DNA of 64,000 nt from Catonia carolina (Eukaryota > Arthropoda > Insecta > Hemiptera > Achilidae). The notes under the pieces were generated by a model, which was given only the letters and a program-made list of their open reading frames with translations, was not told where the DNA came from and searched no databases. Positions within the stretch are counted from its first letter, which is position 1. Each line of letters starts with the position of its first letter. The DNA lies in NCBI GenBank assembly GCA_035578175.1, contig JAQMRL010000011.1:4165501-4229500 (forward strand), read 5' to 3'. Positions 1-12,529 of this stretch are shown here, in pieces. A program made the position numbers and the translations under genes.

Positions 1-469
1 GAAGAAAAGTTTTTTTTCTCATTGCAATTCATTGTGACTGGTTCTATATCTTTGTAGATTTTTTCCTTGAGTAAAAGCCTGCGTTGTCCATCAATTTGGT
101 GTTTTTTGTTAATACAAGTCCTTAAGATTTTTCTCTCGACTTTTCTAAGTTTCTCTTTGATTCCACCACTGCCAACGCTTTCGGTCGCCACTGTGATCCT
201 TTTAAATATTAAATAATAAATACTTATTACTTTTATACCGTTCACAACGTAGTTATAAAAATCAGAATCCATATTCTGTATATGACATTCCTATTCTAGC
301 TTCATTTTAATCTCCTTTGTGGATTTTGTGGTAGGTGTGGTTGTGACAATGTTTGTGTCTCTGGATTCGTGAGATTTATTACTTTGAATGGAAACGAATG
401 TGTAATTTATTAATGATTAAGTGTACTGTATCTACGTTCACATCTCGATGTAGCTACGTATAAGAGTTT
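1..469. other. No recognised feature
   Basis: AT-rich sequence. No frame of useful length and no match to the repeat families seen elsewhere in the window. Confidence 0.5.
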
Positions 470-530
470 TAAAACAATGACGAGGTTTTGGCACTGGGTG
501 ATTTCCTCGAACAAGACGAAAACAATAAAA
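470..530 (+). repeat. Short repeat shared with 54.04-54.10 kb
   Basis: A block around the words cactgggtgatttcctcg and caagacgaaaac recurs in the same orientation near 54043-54095, with a few differences. At the second site it lies just beside a SINE C copy. It may be part of an unidentified dispersed repeat. Confidence 0.4.
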
Positions 531-1104
531 CGTCTAAACTTAAACCGTCCTAAAATTTTAATTAAAAAGGACTAAAACATTAAATATTAGGTATTTCTAT
601 ACCTTTTCAAAGATCAGTAACTCTTAAATATAAATTAAATTAAGTTTAACAAAACACCGTTATTTTCTGATGACATATCATAGTATAAAATTCTTAAACA
701 AATCAACTTCAAAGTTTTTAACTTTAAAATTTAGCCTATATATATATTGCATAATTTGAAGAAAACTCATTTTTCCACCAGAGCGAGCCTTTCACGAGAA
801 TTCCTGGGAGTAATACTTTTACCACTTTATTGACGGCAAATATTCAACTAAAATTATTAAAATGGAATAATTTGCTTCATAAATTTTAAACAATTTTCAC
901 ATTAAAATTTAATTAGTATGAAATCTGGTTCTACATAACGAAGATTTCATATAAAAGTAACTGCCCCAGAATGTTTTAAACTACATATCCCTCTTAACCG
1001 AAATATAGGGGACGGACCCGATTTCGGATAACACGCAAAAAACATTTTTTGAGTTAAAAAAAATATAAGTGAATAAAGAGTATTTTTACGATTGTTTATT
1101 AATA
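531..1104. other. No recognised feature
   Basis: AT-rich. I see no coding potential and no repeat family member. Confidence 0.5.
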
Positions 1105-1505
1105 TTGTTGTTGTTTAGGTCATCAGCCGAAAGGCTGGTTTAAACGTATAGAGGTTTTACTAAGTAAAACGAGGAGTGAGGTGGTGTACCATGCCTTCCT
1201 CACTGAATGGATAAGTACCCTTATCAGCATGTCAAGCCCTCTGAAAAGCACATATTTTTCACTTTGCAAATGACACCTTCACTTCATTCACCACAGGGTT
1301 TGGCTGTATAATGAAATTCATTACTTTCAGAGGAGACAACTCTGATTGGTGTCTTTTACACCTCTACCTCTTCTGTTCTTAAATGATTCAGCCATTTAGT
1401 TAGCTGACTATGTGATAAGAAACAGAACTATTTATTTTACCCCTGCAACGAACAGATTGAGTGTAAATAATTTGACACTCCACCTGTCTGTTATGGCCAG
1501 AGTGA
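1105..1505 (-). repeat. Family A interspersed repeat, copy A1
   Basis: About 400 bp. It belongs to a family with at least nine copies here. The family has a marked end reading (in this strand) ttgtttaggtcatcagccg, then a self-complementary cgaaaggctg region, then blocks such as gaggagtgaggtgg and cacctctacctcttctgtt. No open reading frame is conserved among copies and several copies are truncated at the same side, so a SINE-like or LINE-tail origin is likely. I take the strand ending in gatgacctaaacaacaa as the sense strand because truncated copies (A3, A7) keep that end. Confidence 0.75.
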
Positions 1506-2052
1506 AATCCTACCAGGAACTATACTTTTCAACTTCTAGTAGTCATTGTGGCAATTTCATAATAGTATTACTGTAGTACTTTTTCTTTATTTATGTAAGT
1601 AAAATGCAGCAATTTTAAGAGTAAAAAATCTTATTTTAATTACAGTATTTAAAGTTTTTTAAAAGTCTGAAATTTTGATGAAAATGCTTTTTTCGGCAAT
1701 ATCAAGCCATCGTTTTATTAGTAGAAGTACGTCTGATCGTGAAGATTTTTGACAGTGTTCAACAAAACGTAAGGTAAACTAAAACAAAATATAAATCGTA
1801 AAATCCATGAGGTTAAACGGTGTCTCTCGCCCGGCCGAGCCGAGCTGCTACTAGTCTAACTAAAAACATCGTCCGCGTTGATGAATATACACTCACTACG
1901 TAAATCGAAATTGAAAATAACATTTCATGAAATATAGATGTACACTATATATTAAACTACCATTTCAATGTAATAAGCAATCAAACAACCACTCCTCCAC
2001 GGAATGATTTATTTTTATTGTGAATAATGTGTGTACGATGTTTGTGTACTTT
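1506..2052. other. No recognised feature
   Basis: AT-rich apart from a short GC-richer patch near 1820-1855. Nothing assignable. Confidence 0.45.
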
Positions 2053-2711
2053 TTTCACGTTCAGAATGCAGTACAGCTCTTATAGAACCCGTTGTATTAT
2101 CAGGCGTACGGAAAAAATCAGGCACAGCCAATACAATAACCCTCCACCGCCGACACCATCCGAAGTTCACGGGCAAAAATATTTTGAGTTTCGCTTACCA
2201 AAATCTAACAACCTCATTTTTAATTAAAAAATTCTAAAAAAACTCTCGCTTCATAATGAATCGTATTTTATTATGCTGTAAGTTATCGTTATATTTTAAC
2301 AAAATTTAGATAAGAGACCGTAGGTACGTGTAAGAGAAAGGGGTATGACGTCTCTCCCTTCGTCACCCTCACTATCGGGTCAGGGGAGTTTTATTACCAT
2401 GTTTTAGACCTTTCCGACATACTAACGACTGTTTTCAAACAAGATTTGAACAATAACGATTCTTTACTTTAAAATAATTAAAAAATATATTAAAGTTGAT
2501 AAACAATTCCAGTACTATAATAATTTGTCGGTACCTGATCTTTAAAACGATTATTACTTTCGTATTACATTATTCAATTAGGAGTTTGTAAATTGTAAAT
2601 GAGAACGTGTTGTGGCGCGGAGTCGATATTTTTACTTAGTATAGTAGCGCTCAAACTCCCATATGAAATATATTGCTTATGGACTTTCCGTACTGCATTC
2701 TGAACGTGAAA
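2053..2711. mobile_element. Non-autonomous inverted-repeat element M, copy M1
   Basis: A 659 bp element bounded by near-perfect terminal inverted repeats. The left end carries CACGTTCAGAATGCAGTAC and the right end its exact reverse complement, extended by three A/T bases on each side. A second copy, M2, lies at 11852-12494 with the same internal order: a GTATGACGTCTCTC block, a TTTATTACCAT block, and the subterminal pair GGAGTTTG / CAAACTCC. Short frames at the left end (2027-2237) are not conserved in M2, so the element is non-coding. The superfamily is unclear because the target duplication cannot be read with confidence. Confidence 0.8.
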
Positions 2712-2931
2712 TCTACTATAGAAATGCAGAAGAATCACCCCGCACTGCTACCCACCCCATCGCGGTGTTCTCAAGGTCAGAGCTACCACTAAAACTCAAG
2801 AACTTAACGCATTAATAGACGAAATCCAAAAATACTGAATTCTTATATTCGTAATTTACTTCATTGGACACTATTCTGTACCTTAACGACGCTAGGTATT
2901 TAAATTTAAATTAAGCATTGTGCATTATTTG

Positions 2932-3312
2932 CCCAAACTAGGGAGGTGGAGTTTTAAATTATTTTTTCCACTCGATCTTCTAGTTCCATGGCCACAAAAA
3001 ATTTTTCTTATCACATGGTCAGCCAATTATATGACTGAAGAACAGAAGTGGAGGTGTAAAAGACACTAGTCAGCGTTATCTCCTCTGAGAGTAATGTATT
3101 TTATTTATTATACAGCCAGACCATGTGGTGAATGAAGTGAAGGTGGCATTTGCAGGGAGGAAAGTAGATGCTTTTCAGAGGGCCTGGCATGCTGATAAGC
3201 ATACGGTTTCAATCAGTGAGGAAGGCAAATTGTAAACCATCTCACTCCTCGTTTTACGTAGCAAACCCTCTAGAGGTTTGAACCAGCCTTTCAGCTGATG
3301 ACCTTAAAAACA
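2932..3312 (+). repeat. Family A interspersed repeat, copy A2
   Basis: Near full-length copy in sense orientation. It holds the ctgaagaacagaagtggagg, gtgaatgaagtgaaggtgg and ccagcctttcagctgatgac blocks in the order seen in the other copies. Confidence 0.75.
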
Positions 3313-4267
3313 AAAGTATTGTATAGTTGTAGATAAAATAAGTAAAAGTAAAATAAATAAAATATTAGGTAGGAAATCCTGTACTGAGATAAATAGTTTT
3401 TAAATACTCGAAATTGGAGTAATTCATATTTCGGATTCAAATTCGACAAAATGGTTATATATTACAAATTATGAAAAAAGATTTTTAAACCAATACAATT
3501 TTTGAAATCTCGTTTTTAAAGTACAATAGTCAATAACAAAACCACGCTACAGCAAGTTATCTTATACAACCGTATCTTTTTGTGATATAAGACGGGGTTA
3601 CGCGAGTCTACGGTTGAAATGAAGAATGAAGAGGGGGCTAATTACGATTCCCCCCTCGTGCGAAGCAGTTGCCAGGCGCTCCGCTTGGTCTCAGACCTTG
3701 ACTTTGCTGTCCGCCGTTGCCGGTAAAGCAATTGGATAGAAAAACTGAAAACTGCTATCTTTACAACCTAGAATTGTCTTCAACACAGTAATACCTATGT
3801 GGTTATAATATCTTAAAAATAAAAAATCCATGTAAAATTACTTCTTTCAAAGTAAATTTAATTTTAATGGAATGCAATCTTTAATGTACATTTATTTTAG
3901 TCGTTTTGCTAATGTTTTTCAATGTTAAAATTATAAAAATAACTTTCCATTATTTTCTTATTTGAAATATTGAAGTAGGAATGGAAAAATACGTTTGGAT
4001 CTTCAACTGTACAATTTTCACGAAGAATAATTTAAAAACAATGAATAGTTTACCAAATTAACTATTTAAGTTGTTTATAAAACCATCCATAACAAAGTAT
4101 TTTGTACGTAAATATCATGTAAAATATTCGATATATTCTGAAAACTCGCAATTGGGAGTAGCGTGTCTACTTTTTATTAAATTAACATTTTCTTTACGAA
4201 TTGTGATAATACGTTAAAATACATAACATTCAAGAGAAGATTATATTATAGACTATAATATTTTTTT
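3313..4267. other. No recognised gene; small GC-richer island
   Basis: Mostly AT-rich. A GC-richer patch at about 3590-3730 (containing gttgccaggcgctccgcttg) stands out from its surroundings but has no convincing frame. It could be an old repeat edge or a regulatory remnant. Confidence 0.4.
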
Positions 4268-5218
4268 TTTAACCGACTTTGTAAAGAAGTGAAGTTCTCA
4301 ATTCGTGACTGTTATGATAACTAGTTTTTAGTTTCTCTTTCTTTCCTCGATTTTTTGAAATCAGCTCTTCACCCTTTTCAGACCTACCGAACCCAAAAAA
4401 ACATGTTTTTAGCGATTGGTCCGTGCGTGTGTGAACAAAATAGCTCAAGAACGGATGTACGAAGTTGAAACTTGGAACTTAAGTTAGGTATCAGAAGAGG
4501 ACCTAACACAAACATTTTCATCAAAATCGGTCAATCAAAAGTTGCAATTTATTCGTGTGATTTTTAACTTTTTGTGATTTTCTCGAAAATGGCTTCAATG
4601 ATCTTTTTAAAAATCGCCTCATTTACAACGAATTTATTTTGCCCTAAGAGTAAGTGCCATGTCTGCTGAAATTCTTGGGGAAGCTGTTCTCTCGTAGAAA
4701 CAAATGGTGCTTTTAAGATCGCAGCCTTAATATGCATTCTACGGGAAAAACTTATATAATAAAAGTTGTAGAACATTTAAAAACCTACAACTTTTATTTC
4801 TAACATTATTTTGTACAATGTTTAGTTTAGCGACAATTAATGATTTTCTGTTTTTTTTTTCATGAAAATCTGTAAAGTAACAGGATTTCTTAAGATTGTG
4901 GCCTTTATATACATTTTACAACAAAAATGTATAAATCACAATTAAACTTAGCCTATAGGAAATAAAAAAATCGACAACTTTCATTTCAAACATTTTTTCT
5001 GCAACGGTTAATTTAGCGGCAATTTGCGATTTTCCGTATTTTTTAATTCTCTAGAAGTTTATTTTCATTTTTCGTCACTCACTCATGATTAAAATTAGGT
5101 TATGTTTTTTTTTATTTTCCATCGTTCAATCACGGTTATATAGTTCAGCATAGCTTATATAGTTCATTATCAACATTGGCAAGATAAAGTCGTGCGAGTG
5201 TTTCACAACAGATTTTTG
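4268..5218 (+). mobile_element. Element F, old copy F-D
   Basis: Diverged copy of the 1 kb element F (see 23130-24157). It shares the blocks acccaaaaaaacatg, acattttcatcaaaatcgg and gtgccatgtctgctgaaatt, and the right end cattggcaagataaag followed by cacaacagattttt. Its left end has drifted and lacks the 13-bp inverted repeat. The microsatellite site is still short here (gtgcgtgtgtg), which probably resembles the ancestral state. The 70-codon minus-strand frame inside it is not conserved in other copies. Confidence 0.7.
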
Positions 5219-6231
5219 TTAATATATGTGTGACGATTACTCTCAGATGCTTGACCAATAATAATGGTTTTTGGTTTATTATAATCAGAATTACTTTTAA
5301 TTAATACCATTGATGCGTTACTTTCGTCAACGACACATATCTAAAACTGTACCGTAGGTTCAGAGACAAACTTCACAATCATAACAATCCCTTAATATGC
5401 AATATGAATTCTGCGGACCTACCAAGAAATCGCACAAAGACGACTAAAACGCCGATGGAGTAGAGAAATGATACATTGACGCAACTCTAACGTTATTTTA
5501 AGTATACAAAAATATAATTTAAATGAACACATTTATCGTTATCTGGAGAGCTATCGCTGAGTGGTGTCCTCCTCAAAGCCATTAACGCGGTTGGGTTTTT
5601 TAAATTTTTTTGTTAATTTAGTTGCGAACGTTTTTGCTCGTTGTTCTTCTACAGTTGCAAAATAAATAAGTAAAAAAAAAACTTAATACCATGAACATTT
5701 TATCTGAATAAAACCATTAGGCGAATATTTTTCTTAAATGTAAGTTTTTAACTGAGAAATTTGTAACGGTGAGTGAATGCAATGTTTAGAAAATGCAAGT
5801 AATTAAAATTAACAGAAAAATGTAATTTTTATACGCACATAAAATATTGAAGAAAGTGTAATTGAGTTACGGAGTCATGATGTAGTCCCAATTTATAGGC
5901 AATCAATTTACCGGAGAATGGCTGTGTGAGATCGGCGAGATCGAATAAAATATTGGTCTATAAAAATATAGACTTATAATTTTTTAAGTTTAATTTTTTT
6001 ACCGTGCAAATATTACCTTTATAATATATGAAATCAAACGTCAAAGAAAATTTTTCTACGTTATCATTCAAAGAAATTTGAGATAGATGAAAATTAAACA
6101 AACTAGGCCTACCTCAATATTTTGTAAATAACATTGTACAGCTTGTGATAAATCATACAGTTAAAACACAGCTGCATATTTAATAATTTTATAAGCAATT
6201 GAAACATTTTTAAAAAATTTCTAACAAGAGA
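5219..6231. other. No recognised feature
   Basis: AT-rich spacer between two F copies. No coding or repeat signal that I can name. Confidence 0.5.
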
Positions 6232-7206
6232 TTTTTACTTTCTCTTGCTTATATGAATAAATAGGAAGGAAAGTATTGTTTCATGTCGATTTTTCATGTC
6301 GAATTTTCACCGGATCTATAAGTTTTCAGACCCCCTGAACCCAAAAAACATGTTTTTAGTGATTGGTCTGTGCGTGTATGTGCGCGCGCGTGCGCGTGTG
6401 TGTGTGTGTGTGAACAGAATATCTCAAGACCGGAACACATACGAACTTGAAACTTAAAACTTAAGTTAGGTACTAGCTAGAGGACTCGACACGAACATTT
6501 TCATCAAAATCGGTCAACCGGAAGTAGTAGTTTATTCGTGTCATTTTTCACTTTTTCGCGATTTTCTCAAAAACTGGTCTTACGATTCTTTTAAAAATCG
6601 CCTGATTTACTAAATTTTTTATGCTCTTCAAGATAGAGTAGGTGCCATGTCTGTTGAAATTCTTGGGGAGGTTGTTATTGAGTAAAAATTTGTTTTTTTA
6701 AGACTGGGTATTTATTTACTTTATTATGCATTTTAGCGCAAAATGTAGCCTATATAATCAAAATTGTAGAGAATTAACAATTCTAAAACTTTTATTTCAA
6801 ACATTTGTTTGTATAACGCTAGTTTAGCGGTAATTAGCGATTTTCTGTTTTTTTTCTCACGAAAACGGGTAAAGAATCGATTTTTTTAAGATTTCGGCCT
6901 TAGTATGCATTTTACGACAAAAGTGTATATAATCAAATTTATAGGAAATTAAAAGATTCACAACTTTTATTTAGAGCATTTTTCTCTACCAAGCCCTAGT
7001 TTAACGTGAAAGAGAGATTTTCCATATTTTTAAGCCAAACTGAGGTTGATTTTCATTTTGCGTCTTTCACTCATGATTAAAATAAGGTTATGTTTTTTGA
7101 TTAGTTTTTTGTTTATTTCTAATGTTTTATTACTAATGTTAGTGTATATTGTTTATTATTTGCATTGGCATGAGAAAGCCGTGTGAGTATTTCACACAAG
7201 ATTTTT
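6232..7206 (+). mobile_element. Element F, copy F-C
   Basis: About 975 bp, closer to the young copies than F-D. The left end is acttttctc-like with one change from ACTTTCTCTTGCC, and the right end is cattggcatgagaaag then cacacaagattttt. The interior holds a GT/GC-alternating tract (6369-6412) exactly where F-A and F-B carry long GT repeats. It is flanked on both sides by ATTTTT, which may be a target duplication or a preferred T-run target. Confidence 0.8.
6369..6412. repeat. GT/GC microsatellite inside element F-C
   Basis: Alternating purine-pyrimidine tract of about 44 bp with a cgcgcg core. It sits at the position where the other F copies have tracts of different length. Confidence 0.9.
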
Positions 7207-7911
7207 AATTACTTATTCTGAAAGTTAATTTTAATTCATATTTAATAGCCTATATAAACGTTTTCATAGTCTACAAAATTAGAAAAACTATTACATATAA
7301 AATAAGCAAAACGCTTTAGAAACATTTGCATTGATTAGTAAAAAACCCCTCTTCAAAAGTAAATTTAAAAAATAAATAAAATAGAATGAGAAACCATTGG
7401 GTTTACCTTGAAAGAAGAGTACTGCACCATGCAGGAATGAATAATACATAAAATGCATTACTTGAGGAATCGTGTAGTGCACTTATGCACTATAGTAGGT
7501 GCAGATGCAACTGCATACGTCTGCCGGCTCTGAATAGTTCTTTGTTAAAAATCAAGTATGTGGTCTCCGTCAGCTTTGCCGCTTTTCTAGGTTTGTCTTT
7601 TCTGCTAGTCGTCGTTAACAAGTTCTTAGATGAATGCACCGACAGAACTAGAAAAGTATTCCCCTCCTAGACGAAGAACAAACAAAACTTAGACATTGTC
7701 TAGGCATAGGCCTACGTAATGATTTTTTTTTAAATACAAGAGGAGACTTTATTGTTTGTAAAATAAAAGAAAATGTTTTAGCAATACAACTGTAATTCAA
7801 ACTAGATTTTCTATTTATATTAATTCATTAATAATAAAAAAAACCTTTCTTCCGTGAGAATTACAACGAAGGAAATTTTTTTTAAATTTTTTTTCTTAGT
7901 AACATGTACAC
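7207..7911. other. No recognised gene
   Basis: AT-rich with two short opposing frames near 7291-7670 that show no family signature. A moderately GC-richer stretch spans 7480-7670. Confidence 0.4.
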
Positions 7912-7975
7912 TCAAACCCAGTTAATCTGAACTAATTGGGACCAAATCCTGTTCGGATTAACCGAAATACAGTGC
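7912..7975. mobile_element. Tigger-like terminal fragment
   Basis: The stretch cagttaatctgaactaattg...gattaaccgaaatac resembles the end of the Tigger-like element at 55198 (gttatccgaaccaattgg...gataatcaaac). Both show two nested half-palindromic motifs of the TTATCCGAAC type found in subterminal regions of pogo/Tigger elements. No matching right end was found, so this is probably a broken end. Confidence 0.4.
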
Positions 7976-8194
7976 AATCATACAAACAAATTTTTATTAA
8001 AAGAATTCAATTCATTTAAATGCGTCTTGAATGTCGCGTTACTCTAACAGACGTTCATGTGGCGGTGGCGGAAAATCGCATCTTCCAGCACGTTCACACC
8101 ATTACGCCAAAAGACAATAACTGAATGTACAATTTCTGAGTGAGGTATGTACAGTCAGTAATTTAACTTGCTACAGTATTCACAATTTTCTTCG

Positions 8195-8254
8195 TTTATT
8201 TAACGTCGCATCAACGATAGTGGTTATTAGCGACGACGTTGGGTTGTAACTGTG
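8195..8254 (-). repeat. SINE B tail fragment
   Basis: Holds taacgtcgcatcaac and attagcgacgacg, the tail module shared by the SINE B copies at 17351, 29538 and 42484. The tRNA-like head is missing. Confidence 0.6.
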
Positions 8255-8335
8255 TAGATATTTAAATATGAAACGACTTGCACAAGACTGAACAGCTTGG
8301 ATAACTCCATCAAACCAGTCGAGAGACTGATGACA
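8255..8335 (+). pseudogene. LINE-gamma C-terminal tail fragment
   Basis: Matches the last codons of the non-LTR element at 15.96-16.57 kb, reading KRLAQD, stop, TAW.TPSNQSR. The words gaaacgacttgc and catcaaaccagtcgagag are common to both. It joins a SINE B tail with no gap, so either one inserted into the other or the pair is a chimeric insertion. Confidence 0.6.
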
Positions 8336-8580
8336 AAAAATTTCTATTATTTCCCAAATTAGTAGTTTAAGAATTTAGCCCAGTCAAATGTAAAGATCTT
8401 CGTGCTGAAGATTAATGAAGCCCATCTTTGCAATATGGAGCATTTTTGGCAAAAATTTGTACATTATGGCCTAAAAATTTATAAAATAAACATACTTTTA
8501 CCAATTGTATACTAATTGGTTAAACTTTCTCGGTGACTCCTAATTCGTAGTTATGTAGTATTTATTCGATTTGGAATAAA

Positions 8581-8700
8581 TACGCCGGAGTCCCGGGTTC
8601 GATTCCCGGTCAGGTCTGTCATTTTTCATCACTCGTCTTCATCTATCATCTTATCACTGTCTGCATTAGTAGTAATTGCAAAGCGTCGGATTAAAATTTA
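8581..8700 (+). repeat. tRNA-derived SINE D fragment
   Basis: Carries a B-box-like ggttcgattcc at 8596-8606 inside a tRNA-like arm (cccgggttcgattcccgg). The SINE D body follows, with catcactcgtcttcatc and a tail around agtaattgcaaagcgtcgga. The 5' part of the tRNA-like head is disrupted. Confidence 0.7.
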
Positions 8701-10019
8701 AAAAAAACAAGCTTTGATAAAGTAAAAAATTTAAACTTTTGTAATAAGATGAGCTATTATCTATTTAAAATGTAAAACATAATTTTGTAAAATTCCGTAC
8801 CAAAATCTGTTATATGACGAACAATGTTCTTTTGGTGTTTGAGTCCAGATTATTACCGAAGTTACCAGCAAAGAGTACAGTTATTTCTAATATCTCATTC
8901 ACATTTAGGGAACGAAAGAAACGAACCAATATTAATAGAACTCATTATAAGCTCGAAAATCAGAAAAAAACAGTTTAATAACAAAAGAAATGAACAATAA
9001 GAATTAAGTAGTGAATATCTACGTGTTTTTGTCCCTGATTAATGGTAGGATACACAATAAAATAATACAAAAAATTACTCAGCAAGCAATTATGCAATTT
9101 ATTTTCTTCAGTATAAATAATACGGAGAATAAGAATGAAACTGAAAATGCCAAAGCAATTGAAAACGTCGGGTATGTATAGCAAAAGAGATTTATACGAG
9201 TCAAACAAGTTTCTAGCTACCGGTTTTTGACCCTAACATAATTAAAATCAGACAAGTCATTTGCAGGCATCACAAATCAAGTCTTGTTTTGTTCTGCAGG
9301 AATTTTTCAACAAAAACAATACTTTAATCGGACTGAAAGAAGTAAATTCCAGGAAAACTTTATCTTTAAAGTTCAATGAAATGTTTTGCTCACCAAAAAT
9401 GGACATATTGGCTCAAAAAAGTATTTTATCATTTTATATCTTAAAATTACTTTGCATAATATTTTCTGCAGTAAATAATAATTGTAAGAATATTTTTTAG
9501 TTGTATTAAAATAATCAGTAATTCAATTAAAACAAATTACAAGACAAAATATCATTCCAAGATGAGAAAGATAGTACAATCAAATTTTGATGATCCAAAC
9601 ACACATGGAATATTAAAAAGGTTGACAATTCAAAGCGCGATTAAAACAACTTAGACATTGAGGAAGAAATGCAATAGATTTTTGGCAGGAAAGGATGTGC
9701 GAAAATACGCAGAAGAATTATTTAGAAACCAATAATGCAATGGACTTCCGTGAATTAAAAAACCCTAGCAAATTTAACATCAGAAGTAAGCAAAGAAAGT
9801 TAACTTCTTTAATTCAATTTGTTACTTGCATTGATGCATCTCAAGACCCGCTCATGTCATTTCATTCATTATTTCACCCACCATCGTATTCACTGCTTGT
9901 TTATCTTGTTGTGAATTTCATAAATAAAGTTAATATAAAAAAAACGATATTTTCCTTTCTTCTGACCATCCGGTGTTCTGTTTTTGTTCTCCGTGGAATT
10001 CTATGATTCAAGAAATCCA
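8701..10019. other. No recognised gene
   Basis: AT-rich. Frames at 8975-9208, 9261-9500 and 9695-10006 show strong A/T codon bias, no recognisable motif and no repeat partner here. I do not call them genes. Confidence 0.4.
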
Positions 10020-10480
10020 TATAACCTGAATGTTCGGCCAATTATTTTCTTGGTTTTCCAATTTTCTCAATATCCTTTCTAATACTTTTAAACGAATTAT
10101 CCGACACTTTAGGTTTATTGTCTAGTGTCCTGAAAATTTATTTTTTAATCCGTTTGTCATCCATTATGTATTCACGTAGTTTTTGAAGGAAATATTTACA
10201 ATGTTTGTTCTTCATTATTCACAGATGTCCACAGAATTGGAGACGTTTTGTATCGTATCCATTAGTCGTTTGTTATCCTTGGATCATTCTTTTCTTCTAC
10301 GTTACCTGTACTGTTCGTCCAATATCTTCAGACCCATAATTTTGCAGAGGCACTTCCCTCAAATTTCTTTGCTTCTCTTAAATCAGTCTTCCCGGCTCTT
10401 ATGCAATCGTAGGCAATCACACGCATATCGACACTCAGTTTTTATTACATCTGACTAGGATCAGTAATATAATATCTATC
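10020..10480 (-). pseudogene. Decayed LINE-beta reverse transcriptase C-terminus
   Basis: Read on the minus strand, broken frames give pieces such as FCGHL, then KNKHCKYFLQKL and SIRKDIEKIG. These follow the order of the C-terminal region of non-LTR retrotransposon proteins: a FGHL-type motif, a short basic stretch, then a KDxEKxG-type stretch. The same layout is clearer at 13590-14085. There are many stops and frameshifts, so it is an old remnant. The assignment rests on weak but ordered similarity. Confidence 0.45.
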
Positions 10481-11627
10481 TGATCCTGGGTTGCCTTGAG
10501 AGTACTTTCTTCTTGTACAAATTATGAGTTTTTTTGGAGTGTAGCCGCCATTTTCCCTTACCTCCTGTTGTTCGCTTCCTTTTCACTGATTTTCATTTGA
10601 ATTATCTCTCCAAATTACTCTAAGCTATCAACTTTTACAGTTTTCCCTTATTGTGCCTTCAAGTGTTTCGTCTTCAGGACTGTTTCGACATTCGAAATTC
10701 TGGAGATTCTGGGGTCAAAGAATTCGAAATTAGGCGGGCTTCTTTCGGATATGGGAGGTCTTATTTTAAATATATATTTCTAATATTCACTTATCACGCC
10801 TCGATGAACAGCGAAGAACAACTGACAAAAGAGTATTGAAAAGATTCTACTCTAGCGGCAGAGAAAAGGTTTTTTTATATAGGCTACTAGAAAAAATTTT
10901 ATCTACTTTGATAAAAGAATCAACCAAACTTTATGAATGAATAATTAACAGATAAGACTTATCTGAAAATGAGTGGTATATTAACAACAAGGTTAATAAT
11001 TTGAAAGTACACAAATTAATAACACTATAAAGAAATTATAAACACAAAAAATACTTATACAGTATCTAGGATCTCTTTAAAGATAACACTCCTAGCATTC
11101 AATACTAAATACTTAGACGATAAACAGAAGGTTAGTCCGCCTGCCCAGCATACACATTTTTCCATATTCACTAGAAAATGGCCGACGCGTCAAAGTAAAG
11201 TTTACGAACTGACTGAATATATTTAGTTTTTATTCATTAAACAGCGGTGGGATGCTACGTTGTTCTAAGACAATTAATAGACGGCAGCGCGTGGCCTAAG
11301 AAAAATGGAAATTGCATATCTGGCATTATGCACCAGCCTATTTTACTAACAGTGAGTTACAACATTAATATTTTAAATTTCTAATTAATTCTAAGTTAGT
11401 TGAAAAAAACATAATAATTAAATTTCAATACAACTATTTACACTACAACCACAACTCCTTCTCACTATACACAGCACTGGATTGAGAGCGAGAAAGTAAA
11501 ACAATAACGTGGGCCTATATTTTTTTGGGCAATTTTTAAAATTATCTTCTATCATTTTCCTTTGTCCATCGTCCGTCCATCACACCCAGAAATTAGAAAC
11601 TATACGAGATAGCAACAAACGGTTTTT
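10481..11627. other. No recognised gene
   Basis: Mixed AT-rich sequence with no assignable frame. A slightly GC-richer segment lies near 11130-11320. Confidence 0.4.
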
Positions 11628-11850
11628 GGATTCGTAATCTACACAAAATGTTAATAGATTGGGTTTGAAGTTCCGGTTTTGACCGGAAGTGGTCCAAAAC
11701 CGGAAGTTAAGAAATCAAAGTCGGAATTTGGAAACAAAAATAGTTCCTCTTAAAGAGTAGTTCCTAAAATCATTGGGTTTGAAATTTCAGTTTCGACCGG
11801 AAGTGGCCCAAAACAGGAAGTCAAGAAATGAAAGTCAAAAACTATACTCT
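11628..11850. repeat. Repeat R, two partial units
   Basis: Two direct partial units (about 11628-11765 and 11770-11850) share gaccggaagtgg, ccaaaac and ggaagt.aagaaat. A further unit resumes at 12530 on the other side of element M2. Each unit holds the words ggattcgtaatctacacaaa and gaaatcaaagtcggaatttg. Confidence 0.7.
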
Positions 11851-11851
11851 A

Positions 11852-12494
11852 TTTTACGTTCAGAATGTAGTACAGCTCTTATGAGAACCCGTTGTGTTAT
11901 CAGGCGTTCGGAAAACATTAGCCCTTTTCCGCCGACACAATCCGAAGGTCACGGGCAAAAATATTTGGAGTTTCGCTTTACACGCCCTAACAAGCTCATT
12001 TTTAATCAAAAAATTCTAAAAATACTTTCGCCTCCTAATGAATCGCATTTTATTACGCTTTAAATATTATTATACTCTGATATTTAGATACGAGACCGTA
12101 GGTGCGCATAAGAGAAAGGGGTATGACGTCTCTCTCTTATTCACCCTCACTGTCGGGCCAAGAGAGTTTTATTACCATTTTTGGACCTTTCCGAGATACT
12201 AACGACTGTTATGCAAACAAGATTCAAACAATAGCTATTCTTTACTTTAAAATAATTAAAAAAGACAATAAAATTGATAAACGATTCCATTAGTATAATA
12301 ATTTGTCGGAACCTGATATTTAAAACGTTACAAATATCGAGTTTGTTTGCGTATTACGTTATTCATTGGGAGTTTGTAAATGAGAACGTGTGTGGCACGG
12401 CGTCGATATTTTTACTTAGTGAGTAGTGCTCAAACTCCCATAAATATGAAATACATTGCTTATGGGCTTCCCGTACTGCATTCTGAACGTGAAA
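11852..12494. mobile_element. Element M, copy M2, inserted in repeat R
   Basis: A 643 bp copy with the same terminal inverted repeats as M1 (two changes in the left end, right end intact). It is inserted among units of repeat R, so it is younger than that repeat. The frames 11773-12063 and 12102-12293 run across element and repeat and are not conserved in M1. Confidence 0.8.
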
Positions 12495-12529
12495 TCAACA
12501 ATAAAAGAGATAGGCCTATCAATAAACGG

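Noticed and set aside
330..350. Match between gtaggtgtggttgtgac and 53979-53995
   Set aside because: It is short and inverted relative to the adjacent match at 470-530, so it may be coincidence.
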